Shown: positions 1 through 9,740, counted from the stretch's first letter. The stretch: 64,000 nt of DNA from Planctomycetota bacterium (GCA_016197205.1 JACPWG010000145.1:1-64000); one strand, 5' to 3'. Notes: generated by a model from the sequence alone, not told the origin. Translations and numbers: made by a program.

Positions 1-335
1 GATTGATAGAAAATTTTATAAATATAAAATAAATTCAACATTATTAACGTTAATCAAAATCTAAATATACCCCCCCCCCTTCAGGGGGCCTACGAAAAGT
101 AGCCACACCCATTTGAAATTTGAAATTTGACTTTTTGCAATTTGAAATTCGGACAGGCCGTGTGGGTCGAATGCGGGATTTTTACACAGAGACGCGGAGA
201 CGCAGAGGCCGGACGCTGAGTCCACCGTCCTCAACCGGCGACGATCTCTGGCAAGGCACGGAGAGATTGATCTTAGTTTCACTTCGGCTTGTTGTTGCGA
301 AAACCTGAAGGGGCGCGGCGCGGGCGAGGATGCCG
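1..335. other. Non-coding left edge with AT-rich start and low-complexity words
   Basis: No gene is supported here. The first ~65 bases are almost pure A/T, in sharp contrast with the rest of the window. They are followed by a run of C and a short C-rich/G-rich hairpin near 70-95. Positions 113-165 repeat the word ATTTGAAA, an intergenic motif that recurs near 23.9 kb. The MoxR gene ends at the right border of this stretch. Confidence 0.5.
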
Positions 336-1532
336 CTACGTCCGCCCTTCGAGCGACGCGCGCAGCTCATGCAGCCGCTTCCACAGCCGCGCCCCGCCCT
401 CGGCCCGACGCTTCACCGCGCCGTCCCAGTACGCGAGCAACCGGCCGCGGTCCTTCGGATCGTCCTTGAGGACGACTCCCAGCAGGTATTCGGGCACGAG
501 CGACGCCACGTCGCGATCGGAGGGAAAGTACGCCGCCTGCAACCCCAGCGACGACGCCACGCCCACGGCCTCGGCCGTGCTCATCACCGTCCCCGGGCGT
601 TCGACCGACCAGCCCTCGACGGTGCGTCCCTCGCGCAGGTCCCGAAACGCGGTCACCAAGGCCTCGAGCACGGCTTCGTCCACGCGCAGCGGCTGCCCGA
701 CCCGCGCCAGGGCGGCCGTGGCCTGCCGGCGCACGAGCGCCGTCTCGCGGGCGAGGTCCGGAATCGCCGGCACGGTTTCGAAATTGAACCGCCGCTTCAG
801 CGCCGCGGACATCTCGGACACGCCTCGGTCGCGCAGGTTCGCGGTCGCGATCAGGTTGAACCCCTCGCGCGCGGCGTCCGCCTGCCCCAGCTCGGGCACC
901 GCGACGCGTCGATCGGAGAGGATCGACACCAGCGCGTCCTGGACCTCGGGGAGGCAGCGCGTCACCTCCTCGACCCGCGCGAGCGCGCCGGCCCGCATCG
1001 CGGACAAGATCGGAGACGGCACCAGGGCCTCCGGCGATGGCCCCTTCGCGAGGAGCAGCGCATAGTTCCAGCCGTAGCGGAAGTGGTCCTCCGTCGTCCC
1101 CGCGGTCCCCTGCACGGTGTACCCGCTCGTCCCGGAGATCGCCGCCGCCAGCAGCTCCGAGAGCATCGACTTTGCCGTCCCCGGCTCCCCCACCAAGAGC
1201 AGCCCGCGCTCCCCCGCGAGCGTGACCACCGCCCGCTCGACCAGCGCGCGCTCGCCGACGAACTTCTCCGCCACGACCAGCGTGCGCGGCGCGCCCTCCG
1301 CCGTCTTCGCGTTCTTCGCGAGCTTGAGCGCTTCGCCGGCGGAGCCGAGCAGAAAACTGACCGCGGCGCGCGGGGTGAGCCGCCAGCCGGGCGGGCGCGG
1401 GCCCTCGTCCCAGGCCGCGAGAAAGGCCAGCTCGTCCCGCCACAGCTCTTCGGCCGGCGGGACCTGGACACGGAGTTGCGGGGAGCCGGAGGCTGCGCCG
1501 CCCTCGGCGCCGGTGGTGCGTGCGGAGCTCAT
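336..1532 (-). CDS. MoxR-type AAA+ ATPase
   Basis: This 398-residue P-loop ATPase has Walker A GEPGTAKS at residues 115-122. A Walker-B-like ARVEEVTRC stretch follows around residue 180, then a sensor segment with ATANLRDRG. The overall layout fits the MoxR branch of AAA+ chaperone-like ATPases. MoxR proteins usually act on partner proteins encoded next to them, so the giant protein just upstream is the likely client. The start overlaps the stop of that gene by 4 bases, so the two are probably translationally coupled. It is the last gene of a three-gene minus-strand operon. The substrate is unknown. Confidence 0.85.
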   Translation of the reverse strand: MSSARTTGAEGGAASGSPQLRVQVPPAEELWRDELAFLAAWDEGPRPPGWRLTPRAAVSFLLGSAGEALKLAKNAKTAEGAPRTLVVAEKFVGERALVERAVVTLAGERGLLLVGEPGTAKSMLSELLAAAISGTSGYTVQGTAGTTEDHFRYGWNYALLLAKGPSPEALVPSPILSAMRAGALARVEEVTRCLPEVQDALVSILSDRRVAVPELGQADAAREGFNLIATANLRDRGVSEMSAALKRRFNFETVPAIPDLARETALVRRQATAALARVGQPLRVDEAVLEALVTAFRDLREGRTVEGWSVERPGTVMSTAEAVGVASSLGLQAAYFPSDRDVASLVPEYLLGVVLKDDPKDRGRLLAYWDGAVKRRAEGGARLWKRLHELRASLEGRT

Positions 1533-4500
1533 GACACTCTCTCGTAAGAGGGGGCGTCGCCCGACTCCACCCGACGCCAGGCCTCGGCGAAGAGCTCGTG
1601 GAGCGGTCGGAGCGGCAGGAAGCGCTTGAGCGGACGCAGGATTCTCCCGGCGTCGCGCTCGAGGCCGTAGAGAGGGAGCTTCCAGGACTCGAACGGCGGG
1701 TCAGGCGCCTTCAGGGCCTCCCAGCCCCCGGGCAGGAAGTGCGAGCGTCCGGCCCGCGAGCGCTCCGCCTCCACGACGAGACGGCGCTTCGTCAACTCGG
1801 CGGCGGCGGCGAGGTAGCGCTCCGCCGTCCAGTCGTTCCAGCGGCGGACCTCCGCGGCGGCGGGCGCGACGAGCGCGAGCGTCTGCAAGTAGAGCGCGGC
1901 GGCGTCCGGCGTCAGCTTGAGTCGCGCAGCCACCGCCTTGACGAGGCGCGGAACGGCGACGACCGGATCGCACTCGAAGCGGCCCGGAGGCACGGGCGTT
2001 TTCCGGATGCGCGCGAGCATCGCCTCGAAGCCCGGCGAGCGCAGCAGCAGGACCGCGGAAAGCACGGAGCATTGTTGTGCCCCGGTCAGGCGCGGAAAGA
2101 AGCGCAGCAGCGGGTCCTCGCCGTCGCGCACGTGCGCGGGGCGGAACAGCAAGTAGACGGCTCGGGGGTGTGCCGTCGCCACAACCAGGCCGCCATCCTT
2201 CTTCCGTGCCGGCGGTTCATCCGGCTCCGCCTCCGCATGCCGCTCCGTTCCCGGGAGGGCGGCAAAAAACGCCTGCGCGGCCTTCTGATTATCCTCCTCC
2301 TGGAAGAAGTAGACCGTTTGCTCGTCCACCAGCAGGTCCGGCTCCGCGGCCCGAGAGCGCGCGCGGGCCAGCAGCTCGGGCAACCCTTCGCGCAACGGGT
2401 CGCCGACCGGGAGCGCGGCGAAAAAAAAGGGGACGGCCATCGCGGCGGTACACAGGCCGGCCTCGTCGAGCGCCGCGGGCGGCGGAGCCGCCGTCAACCA
2501 GCCGAGCACGGTGCTCGCGCCACAGGCCGGGTCGAGCTCCTGCTTCACCCGCGCCAGCAGCTCCTCGGAGACGGCGGCCCGGCGGCCGACCCGCGCGTTC
2601 CACTCGGCTGCGAGTCGGGCCACGGGGCTGGACTCGTCCTCCGGCCCCGTCCCCAGCGGCGTCCAGAGGCGTTCGGGTTCCTCAGGAACCGCTGCACCGA
2701 GGACCGCAGCGCGCACCGCCGGGGTGAGATTGTCGAACGTCGTGCGCGCGGTCGCGGCGTCCTTCAGCTTGAGCTCGAGTCGCTCCCTCCGCTCCTTGCC
2801 CAGGAAGTCGTGGACATACGAGTGGACGCCGGGCATGCCCGCCCACAGCAGGACAGCTTCGGGGCGCGTCAGGCCGGTGCGGCGGGACAGCGCATCGAGG
2901 ATCTCCGCGCTGAGCGGGAACGGTCCGCGTTCGCGGGCGGCTGCAATGAATCGCCGGAGCCGCTCGGGAGAATCCCAAGTCGCGGCGGGCCGCATCTCAT
3001 CGATCAAGTCCGCCCCGGGCGGCGGTGCGAAGACGCCGTTCGGGGCATACTCGAGGGCCGACGAAATACCCTTCTCCGAACCATAGCGGTCGCCTTGGCG
3101 CACGAAATACACGTTGCCGGCGTGCGCGCGCGCGCAGCAGGACCAGTCCTCGCTCCCGGGAAGGAACCCCCCTTCCGGGCTCCGAAACCGCAGTTCCATG
3201 CACCGGAAACGGGACGGGTGGCGCGCCATGGGCGTGTTGGCCCAAAACTCGAGCAGGTCGAGCAGGAGCGCGCGGTCGGCAGCGGCGGTTCCTGGCGCCG
3301 CGGCAACGAAGGCGACGGCGGCGATCCGGCCGGGGAGGTGTTCCCAGCACCAAGTAGAGGCGCCCAAGTGCTCGTCGACTTCCCAACCGTCGATTCCCTC
3401 GTCGTCGTCGGTCCGCGGCACGAGGGGCGGCTCAAGCACGCAGCGCACGAAGGCGGCAATCTGAACCGTGGGGTTGCTGGTGTCCCAAGACGGCGATTCC
3501 TTCCCGAGGGCGGCGAGCAGGCGAGCCAGCTCCTTCCCGCGCAGGGACGCGGCCTGCCGCGCGTCGGGCATCCCCTTGTTATCGACGCGCGATGGATCGC
3601 GCTCCGCCGCGAGGGCCTCGAGCCGGGCTGTGAGCGCCCCTGCGTGGAGCACGACGCCGAGGATCCCCTCCGCGAGTCGCGCGTGGGCGAGCCCGGGGAG
3701 CACCGCGCGGATCGCGGCGCGCAAAGCCTCCGGGTCCGACGCAGCGGCAGTACCGCGCGCGCAGTCGAGCAGCTTGCGCGCGGCCTCGTCCGAGGTCTCG
3801 CGCAGGGCGCGCGAACCGGCTTCGTCCCGCGGCGCCAGGTAGTGCCAGAAGAAGGGCGGGATGCCGAAGGGCGTCCCGCGCGCATAGTTCGCGTCGACCG
3901 CGCCGATCTCGATCTCCGCGAGGGTGGCCCCGGCGCGCGGGTCCTGGAGGCTCACTGCGTTCGCCCTGTCGGTGACCACGCGCGGCGTATCGTCTCCGGG
4001 CCAGCGCAGCAGGCCGAACACGCGCGAGCGGCTGCCGGGCACTCCAGTAGCACGGCGGCCGTCGATCGACTCGACCTCCGACCCGGTCTCGTCCACGCCC
4101 GAATCGTCTTCTTCCGACTCTCCCGAGGCGCGATGTCGCACTCTACACCCGAGCAGGCCGTCGCGCAAGCCCAGCGGGGAGCGTGCAAGGCCCGGCGGCG
4201 CCGGCAACAGGCAGGATCGGTCGACCGCGAGCGCGTGCCCTTCGAGGGCGAACTCCTCGAAGAAGCGCGGCAGGGAGACCCGCCCCTTCTCGCCGGTGCG
4301 TGGATCCAGCTCGCGCAGGCGATGCGCGCCCGCATCCCACTCGAGCGTCCAGCAAGTCGTCCCATCCGAGAAAATCGAGCCGGTCTCAGGCAGGGTGGTG
4401 TCGCCGGGATGAAGAGCCCGCCCGCCCGCGGTGAACCCACCGTCCGGCAGTACGACTCCAGCCGCCTCGGCCAAGTCGTGTGCCCCCAGGTAAAAGGACG

Positions 4501-6505
4501 GGCTCTCGAACGACTCCGTCGGGCGGTCGCTCCAGTAGCCGTGGGTCTTGTAGCCCGAGTCACGCCACGCGACGAGAAGTTGGCCGCCGACGAAACGGAG
4601 GCACTGCAAGCTGGCGCCCTTGGGGAGGCGCAGGTCGTGTTCACACACCGTACCGGCGGGGCCGAGCACGGTCACGTGTCCATCCAGGACGAGCGCAAGG
4701 AACGGAAAGGCTCCGAACAGTGCGGGCGTTTTCCGGGCCGCTTTCCCCCCTGCCGGCAGCGGAGCGCCGGGGGCCGCCGGCGCAGCCAGCACGGCCTCGA
4801 GGGCAGGCCAGCCGAATTCGTCGACGACGCCGAGCCGAAGGGTCCGCGCAAGGGCCGCCGCGACGTCCACGCGGCGCAGGCGCTCGAGCGTCCCGGGACA
4901 CTCGGCGAACGTCGCGGCCGTCGCGCGCTTGGCGATGGCGGAGAGGGCGGTCTCCAAATCCCGCAGCGCGAGCGTCTCCATCCGAAGAAGTTCTCGCTCG
5001 AGCCAGGCCCGCTTCGCCGCGAGGAAGCCCCGCTTGCCCTGCGCCGCGCCTTCGAAGGCCGTCTCCCCCATTTGGTCGGCGACCGCGGCCTCGAGGCGCG
5101 TCGCGAAACGAGCATCGGCGGCGGCGTGCACCGGGTCGCGCCGGCGGTCGGGTCCGTCGGTCGCCGCTGCAGCCCAGCGTTTCAGGTCGATGCGCGCGCC
5201 GCGTGGGGGATCGGCCAGCGGAACTTCCAGCTCCAGGGCGAGGTCGCAGAGGTCGAGGTCGATCGGCCGGTACCAGGCTCTCCCCACGGCGAGCACCAGT
5301 GGGGTTGCGTCCGCCTTCAGCCGCGGAGCAACGCGGCGCAGCAGCGCGGAAACTTGCGGCGGAATGTCGCCCTCACGCCAGCCGGGTCGGACGTGCGTCA
5401 GCAGTCGGAAAAACCAGGCCGCGGCCCCGCCCGCGGGGGCGGCCTCGGATGGGACCTGCGCGGCCGGCGCGACGAGCGACTCGATAGCGCCACACTCGTC
5501 GAGGAAGTCGAGCCACTCGCCGTGCTGCTTTTGGGGGTCGGGGCCGGATGCGACGGGGAAGAGATTGAGCAGCAGGCCGCGGATGCGCGTCGAGCCCTGG
5601 GCCATGCCCAAAATGGGCCGGCGGTAGCGGACCCAGAACTCGCGCGGCGCACGCGACAGCGCGGGCGACTCCAGCACTTCCTCGAGCAGCCGCCGATCCT
5701 CCGCCTCGGGCTCGAGCCCGGCGGCCTGACCCAGCCGCCGCAGGTCGTCGGCCATGCCTCCCCACGGGGGCATCCCGCCCAGGATCCGGCGCACGCAGAG
5801 GTTGCGGAAGTGCTCGTACGCCGCGGGCGCATCGTGCGCCTCCGCGAGGTCCTTGGCATACTCGGAGAGCGACTTGATCGAGAGCGAGCCCGCGAGCGCG
5901 AAATCGAGAAACGCCTGCTTGCGCTGTTCCTCGTCCACGCGAAGCGCATGCACCTTCTCCGCCGCACGCGCCTTGCCGAAGGCCTGCGCCGCGTAGGTCC
6001 GGTTCCCCGCCTCGAGGAAGATCCGGCCCACCTCTTCCTGGAACGAAGGGAGGAAGCTCGCCACCGAGCGGCCGAGGCGCCGGGCGAGCTCCTCGAAGCC
6101 GTCGTGGGCGTGGCCGGGTTTGGAGCGGGCGATACGAGCGAGTCGCTTCATCTCCTTCACGACGGCGAGCGCATGGCGAGCGTTCTTCGGATCGTGGACC
6201 AGCGCCCAGCCGGGGAAGCCGAGTGCGCGGCGGCGGCGATGCGCGACGCGGCGGCTCACCTCGGGCCGGGCGAAACCGAGCAGCTCCATCTCGAGGTCGT
6301 CCCCGGGCGCGAGGGTCTCCGGAGAGAGCCGCACGACCACGCGCCCGCCGAGGGCGGGGTGGGCGTAGGCGCGGGCGGTGACCTCGTCGACCGGCTCCCC
6401 GGACGGCACGGGCGTGTCCACGGGCAGGAGCGCGCCCGCGCGGAGAAGGGGAACTATTTCCGGCGCCGGGACTGCGCTCGATCGGCCGGTCGGAGGGCGC
6501 TTCAC
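1529..6505 (-). CDS. Giant (1658 aa) MoxR-associated protein of unknown function
   Basis: I do not recognise a named domain across most of this very long protein. The first 300 residues are Arg/Ala-rich and helical, with a TPR-like stretch around residues 160-260. Residues roughly 590-850 alternate short hydrophobic strands with Gly/Asp turns and could be a beta-propeller. The remainder is helical. There is no signal peptide or transmembrane segment, so it should be cytoplasmic. It overlaps the DUF4132-like gene upstream and the MoxR gene downstream by 4 bases each, which implies one complex. Large unknown proteins are known partners of MoxR/DUF4132 loci; that is the basis for calling it the MoxR partner. 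Confidence 0.7.
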   Translation of the reverse strand: MKRPPTGRSSAVPAPEIVPLLRAGALLPVDTPVPSGEPVDEVTARAYAHPALGGRVVVRLSPETLAPGDDLEMELLGFARPEVSRRVAHRRRRALGFPGWALVHDPKNARHALAVVKEMKRLARIARSKPGHAHDGFEELARRLGRSVASFLPSFQEEVGRIFLEAGNRTYAAQAFGKARAAEKVHALRVDEEQRKQAFLDFALAGSLSIKSLSEYAKDLAEAHDAPAAYEHFRNLCVRRILGGMPPWGGMADDLRRLGQAAGLEPEAEDRRLLEEVLESPALSRAPREFWVRYRRPILGMAQGSTRIRGLLLNLFPVASGPDPQKQHGEWLDFLDECGAIESLVAPAAQVPSEAAPAGGAAAWFFRLLTHVRPGWREGDIPPQVSALLRRVAPRLKADATPLVLAVGRAWYRPIDLDLCDLALELEVPLADPPRGARIDLKRWAAAATDGPDRRRDPVHAAADARFATRLEAAVADQMGETAFEGAAQGKRGFLAAKRAWLERELLRMETLALRDLETALSAIAKRATAATFAECPGTLERLRRVDVAAALARTLRLGVVDEFGWPALEAVLAAPAAPGAPLPAGGKAARKTPALFGAFPFLALVLDGHVTVLGPAGTVCEHDLRLPKGASLQCLRFVGGQLLVAWRDSGYKTHGYWSDRPTESFESPSFYLGAHDLAEAAGVVLPDGGFTAGGRALHPGDTTLPETGSIFSDGTTCWTLEWDAGAHRLRELDPRTGEKGRVSLPRFFEEFALEGHALAVDRSCLLPAPPGLARSPLGLRDGLLGCRVRHRASGESEEDDSGVDETGSEVESIDGRRATGVPGSRSRVFGLLRWPGDDTPRVVTDRANAVSLQDPRAGATLAEIEIGAVDANYARGTPFGIPPFFWHYLAPRDEAGSRALRETSDEAARKLLDCARGTAAASDPEALRAAIRAVLPGLAHARLAEGILGVVLHAGALTARLEALAAERDPSRVDNKGMPDARQAASLRGKELARLLAALGKESPSWDTSNPTVQIAAFVRCVLEPPLVPRTDDDEGIDGWEVDEHLGASTWCWEHLPGRIAAVAFVAAAPGTAAADRALLLDLLEFWANTPMARHPSRFRCMELRFRSPEGGFLPGSEDWSCCARAHAGNVYFVRQGDRYGSEKGISSALEYAPNGVFAPPPGADLIDEMRPAATWDSPERLRRFIAAARERGPFPLSAEILDALSRRTGLTRPEAVLLWAGMPGVHSYVHDFLGKERRERLELKLKDAATARTTFDNLTPAVRAAVLGAAVPEEPERLWTPLGTGPEDESSPVARLAAEWNARVGRRAAVSEELLARVKQELDPACGASTVLGWLTAAPPPAALDEAGLCTAAMAVPFFFAALPVGDPLREGLPELLARARSRAAEPDLLVDEQTVYFFQEEDNQKAAQAFFAALPGTERHAEAEPDEPPARKKDGGLVVATAHPRAVYLLFRPAHVRDGEDPLLRFFPRLTGAQQCSVLSAVLLLRSPGFEAMLARIRKTPVPPGRFECDPVVAVPRLVKAVAARLKLTPDAAALYLQTLALVAPAAAEVRRWNDWTAERYLAAAAELTKRRLVVEAERSRAGRSHFLPGGWEALKAPDPPFESWKLPLYGLERDAGRILRPLKRFLPLRPLHELFAEAWRRVESGDAPSYERVS

Positions 6506-7734
6506 GGCGAGCCATCCTTCCCGCCCTCGACCACGCGGGCGGCGTAGATGGCGCCGGCCATGCGGACGCCCTCCGACCAGGCGACGGGCCCGACCTCGCG
6601 GAGGCGGAGCACGCGCTCCCTTTCATCGACCCACAGGAGGTCGCCGGTGGCGGTTTCCATCTCGGGGGAGTCGGCCCCGATCCAGAAGCGGGCCTCGACG
6701 GGGCGGCCGGCTTCCCAGACTTGGGAAACCGCGAAGCCGCCGCGGACGCGGTAACCGAGGGCGCGGGTCTTGCCGACGGCGTGCATGAGCTGAGCGAACC
6801 GACCCCCCGAATACTCGCCAAGCGTGGTGTGGTCGGCGGCGAGGTCGGACGGGCGCGGGAAGATCTCGCGAAAGAGCTGGGGGAGTCCCTGTCGGAGGTC
6901 GAGCTCGGCCGCGAGGGCGCGGAAGTCGGCGAGGTCCGGCAGGAGGACTGGGTGGGGGATGGCCACGCCGGCGGCGGGCAGCCAGTGGGTTTCGCCGTCG
7001 AGATCGACGAGCCCGAGGCCGCGCTCCGGATGCACGCCGCGCAAGAAGCCGGCGGTGACCGCGGCGGACGCGGCGGATGCGGACGCGGACGCGTGGGCAG
7101 TCGCGACGTGCGAAGAACCGGGCGACTGCGGGGTGACGACCGCATTTTCGAGGCAGCGGCGCCAGGCCGGGTCGGGCCAGATCGCTTCGAGCACTGCGCG
7201 CGGGACCGGCAGCGAACGAAGCATCCATGCGGCCGCGGTCTCGGCGCAGGCGCGTTCGTGCTCCGACAACCAATCGCGGAGCTCGTCCAGGCGCGCGGCC
7301 GCCTCCCCGTCACGGACCGGCTTGGGGACGGAGGCGAGGCGCTTGCCGGCGGGATTGCGGCACACGAGGCGGCCGGCTTCGAGCGCGAGCGAGTAGCCGC
7401 TCTCGGCGGGGATCCAGGCGAGGCCATCGGCGGCGGCGGTCGGGGGGTGGGCAGGGGGAGGGACGGCGGGGGCGCGCGGGACGGCCGGGGGACGTGACGG
7501 CGTCGCCGCTGCCGGCTTTTGGTTGGCTGCGGCGCGGGAGCCGTGGGAGAGGGGGGACCGCGTCGTTGCTTTCGAGGTCGCCGAGGACGCGCGCGCCGGC
7601 TTGCAGTCGCGGGACGGGGCCTTGCCCGGCGCGCGCCGCGCGGCTGCTGGTTTCCGACCAGGTCGCGTTGCCCCGGCGGACGCGGCGCCCTTGGATCGGG
7701 GCGACCGCTGCGCGGCCGCCCTGCGGCGAGCCAT
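6502..7734 (-). CDS. DUF4132-like protein with a long basic Ala/Pro-rich N-terminus
   Basis: I chose the ATG at 7734 because a GGAGG lies about 7 bases upstream; an in-frame start further up (7815) lacks this. The 410-residue product opens with ~110 residues rich in Ala, Pro, Arg and Ser, probably disordered. A globular part follows with WIPAESGYSLALE, a helical segment, and a C-terminal block around residue 285 (HPVLLPDLADF, then LRQGLPQLFREIF). That block resembles the C-terminal end of DUF4132 proteins, which are often encoded with MoxR ATPases. It is the first gene of the operon and overlaps the giant gene by 4 bases. The DUF4132 assignment is by motif resemblance only. Confidence 0.65.
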   Translation of the reverse strand: MARRRAAAQRSPRSKGAASAGATRPGRKPAAARRAPGKAPSRDCKPARASSATSKATTRSPLSHGSRAAANQKPAAATPSRPPAVPRAPAVPPPAHPPTAAADGLAWIPAESGYSLALEAGRLVCRNPAGKRLASVPKPVRDGEAAARLDELRDWLSEHERACAETAAAWMLRSLPVPRAVLEAIWPDPAWRRCLENAVVTPQSPGSSHVATAHASASASAASAAVTAGFLRGVHPERGLGLVDLDGETHWLPAAGVAIPHPVLLPDLADFRALAAELDLRQGLPQLFREIFPRPSDLAADHTTLGEYSGGRFAQLMHAVGKTRALGYRVRGGFAVSQVWEAGRPVEARFWIGADSPEMETATGDLLWVDERERVLRLREVGPVAWSEGVRMAGAIYAARVVEGGKDGSP

Positions 7735-7934
7735 TCCCAACCCTCCAATCCCGGTCGAGGGGAATTCTAGCGGCAGGTGTCGCCGGGCGTCAAGGAATCG
7801 CGCGCATGGACCCACAGCCCAGCCCTTTCAAGGTGGGGCGGGCTGTTCGACTGTTGTGAAATGAAGCACCGGATGCTGAGTGCGGGAAGGACCCACCTTT
7901 CCACGGTTTTCCTCCGCCTGCAACGAGCCCTTGT

Positions 7935-7958
7935 GGTGCAGGGCTTCCGCCCTGCACC
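7935..7958. repeat. REP-like hairpin, copy 1
   Basis: This is a perfect 10-bp stem (GGTGCAGGGC) with a TTCC loop. Near-identical hairpins occur at 8054 and, in inverted orientation, at 19483. It lies within 2 kb of a RAYT gene, the transposase family that acts on such REP palindromes. Confidence 0.7.
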
Positions 7959-8053
7959 GACGGGACGCCCCGTATGAAAATCGCCGAGCGTTTGGAGTGC
8001 GGGAGCGGCCAGAAGAGGTCGGGGAGGAACTTCAGACGTTCCGTGCGAGAGCG

Positions 8054-8372
8054 GGTGCAGGGCCTCCGCCCTGCACCGCAAGGGCTCGAGGCCGGCGGAG
8101 CAGAGCACCGGGCATTTCCCCCCCATTCTCGCGCTCGCGCTTTGGCTGCTCCAATTTGCTGGAGCTCTGGCTGGGGCCGCGCTTTCTTCCCCTACGGCAC
8201 TACCCGGACCCGCACCGGATTCGAGACCAGGTGTTCGTGCAACGTCCTGCCGTCCGGCTCGTCGTCGCTCGGCTCCCCGCGATACGAACGCGTGAGCACG
8301 AAGGTCGCCCGGAAATCGCCGGAGGGGAGCCGCCACTTCGGGCGCGCCGGCGGCAGCACGCAGCGGCTCCCC
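8054..8372. repeat. 320-bp direct duplication, copy 1 (begins with a REP hairpin)
   Basis: This segment closely matches 19617-19932 in the same orientation. It begins with a perfect REP hairpin at 8054-8077 (10-bp stem, loop CTCC). It contains the last ~60 codons and stop of the HEAT-type gene found intact at 19752-21362. The match ends abruptly after CAGCGGCTCCCC. The two copies are 11.5 kb apart and bound the accessory region. Confidence 0.8.
8192..8372 (-). pseudogene. 3'-terminal fragment of a HEAT-type exported protein gene
   Basis: The minus strand encodes a C-terminal piece that is nearly identical to the end of the protein at 19752-21362. It includes WRLPSGDFRATFVLTRSYRG and finishes in VRVRVVP followed by TAG. 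No upstream part of that gene is present. Homology stops at about 8372, where the reading frame runs into unrelated, partly repetitive bases. It is a duplicated gene end, not a functional gene. Confidence 0.8.
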
Positions 8373-8550
8373 TGCAGGGCGATCGGGACCGCGATCGGGA
8401 CCGGGTATGCACGGTTCATTTTCCGAGCACTTCGTCCAGGCGTTTCATGGCCTCGCGCAGGCCTGATCGTTGCCCACAACTTCTTGCTGAACACCGGCCC
8501 TGCTCGCCCTGGAGACGCCGGCGCACTGCGCAAAGAGGCGCGGCCCGGCA

Positions 8551-8624
8551 TAGGGGCGACCCTTGTGGTCGCCCTGACGAGCCACATCCTGCTGCATGCG
8601 GGGCGGGCACAAGGCCCGCCCCTA
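8551..8624. repeat. TAGGGGCG double-arm repeat, copy 1
   Basis: The element starts TAGGGGCGACCC and ends with the inverted complement CCCGCCCCTA. Each arm carries a short GC hairpin around TTGTGG or ACAAGG. Other copies are at 31761-31832 and 50604-50693. Its right end overlaps the stop codon of the RAYT reading frame (TAG at 8622-8624). Confidence 0.7.
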
Positions 8625-9701
8625 CGACGAAGACTTGGGGTGTACGGTCCCCAGCAGCCAGACTTGTGGGTAAGGATCAGCGCGCAGGCAGGTATCCCGG
8701 CGGCACTCCTCTTCCACGTGTCGCGCCGCCATGGTCACCGCGCCTCGCGTTCGCCCATACCGGCGCGCGATCTCCGCCGGTCGCAACCTCGAATGCAACC
8801 ATTGCGCGTAGAGGAGCAGCCTTCCCTTCCGGGCCGGGCGCTCCGACCCGAAAACCTTGGCCACGGCCGCCTCCACAAGCTCCGGCAGCGCCCGCTCCGT
8901 CCTCCGAAGCTCCCGCAGTGTGGGCTCATCTGGCGTGTCCGCCCTCCCCTTTACCTGCTTCCTCACCCAAGCCAGAAATTCCTCACCTCCCAGGACCAAG
9001 CCCGCCGTCGCCCGCTCGAACGGGCTCACCGCCTTCTCTCCCTTCCCGGCCTCCACGAACGCGCGGTACTTCGCTCGATCCCCCCCGAATTCCCGAAGGG
9101 TCGCCCCCGTCTCCACCCACTGGACCGCCTTCGGGCCTCCCACGTAGTTTCGGTAACTCGACCAACGATACCGCTCCGCCGGTCGCGTCATTTTGGCCCG
9201 ATTCGGATTCAGATGGATGTACCGCGAACATTCCGAGAAATACCGCCCGTCCTCCGCCACGATCGCCTTGTACCGCCCCTGCCACAGCCACCCCACCCTT
9301 CGATGCCGGACGTTGAATCCGCGCACGTAGTCTCCGTCCACATGTCGCATCCACCGCGCCAGCTCTGCCTGGGGGGTGCGCACCAGCAAGTGCTAATGGT
9401 TCGGCATGAGGCAGTAGGCGTGCACTTCCAGGACGCCCTGCTCGACCAGCCTGCCCAGGATTCGGAGCAAGACCCGCCGATCTTTGTCGTCCTGGAACGT
9501 CGGCATCCGCGCCACGCCGCGAGACATGACGTGATACACGGCCCCAGCAAACTCGATCCGCGTTATTCGGTCCGGATTCGGGAACCGGCCCGCTGCTCCG
9601 CCTTGCGGCCGTGCAACGTGCAAGGACCGGGTGCCGGAACGGCACCTTCGGTGCCCGGGCGATCGGTCTGTCCGCTTAGGCACTGTCTGCTTCAAAGGCA
9701 T
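8622..9701 (-). pseudogene. RAYT (REP-associated tyrosine transposase), broken inside the HUH motif
   Basis: The two halves of this frame make one IS200-like Y1 transposase. The N-terminal half has RIEFAGAVYHVMSRG and LEVHAYCLMPNH. It is interrupted by TAG at 9393-9395 and continues with HLLVRTPQAELARWM, WLWQGRYKAIV and SRYIHLNPNRAKM (probable nucleophile Tyr). Relatives read PNHYHLLV at the interruption, so the TAG replaces the residue between the two metal-binding His of the HUH motif. A separate copy of this stretch at ~17.7 kb keeps the Tyr. After position ~200 there is a helix-turn-helix-like tail (LRPAEIARRYGRTRGAVTM). The start is uncertain. The gene is probably inactive, although REP hairpins lie nearby. 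Confidence 0.85.
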
Positions 9702-9711
9702 TGAATCCGGG

Positions 9712-9740
9712 TTGCGTTCCCCCGTTTCGCGGCGTACAAT
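9712..9740 (+). promoter_or_regulatory. Candidate sigma-70 promoter for the DUF433/DUF5615 pair
   Basis: TTGCGT (9712-9717) and TACAAT (9735-9740) are separated by 17 bases. The pair lies 110 bases upstream of the DUF433 start on the same strand. This is a motif match only. Confidence 0.4.

Noticed and set aside
1598..6547. 1649-codon open frame on the plus strand
   Set aside because: It lies antisense to the giant MoxR partner gene, is rich in Arg/Gly/Pro and has no domain; an effect of high G+C.
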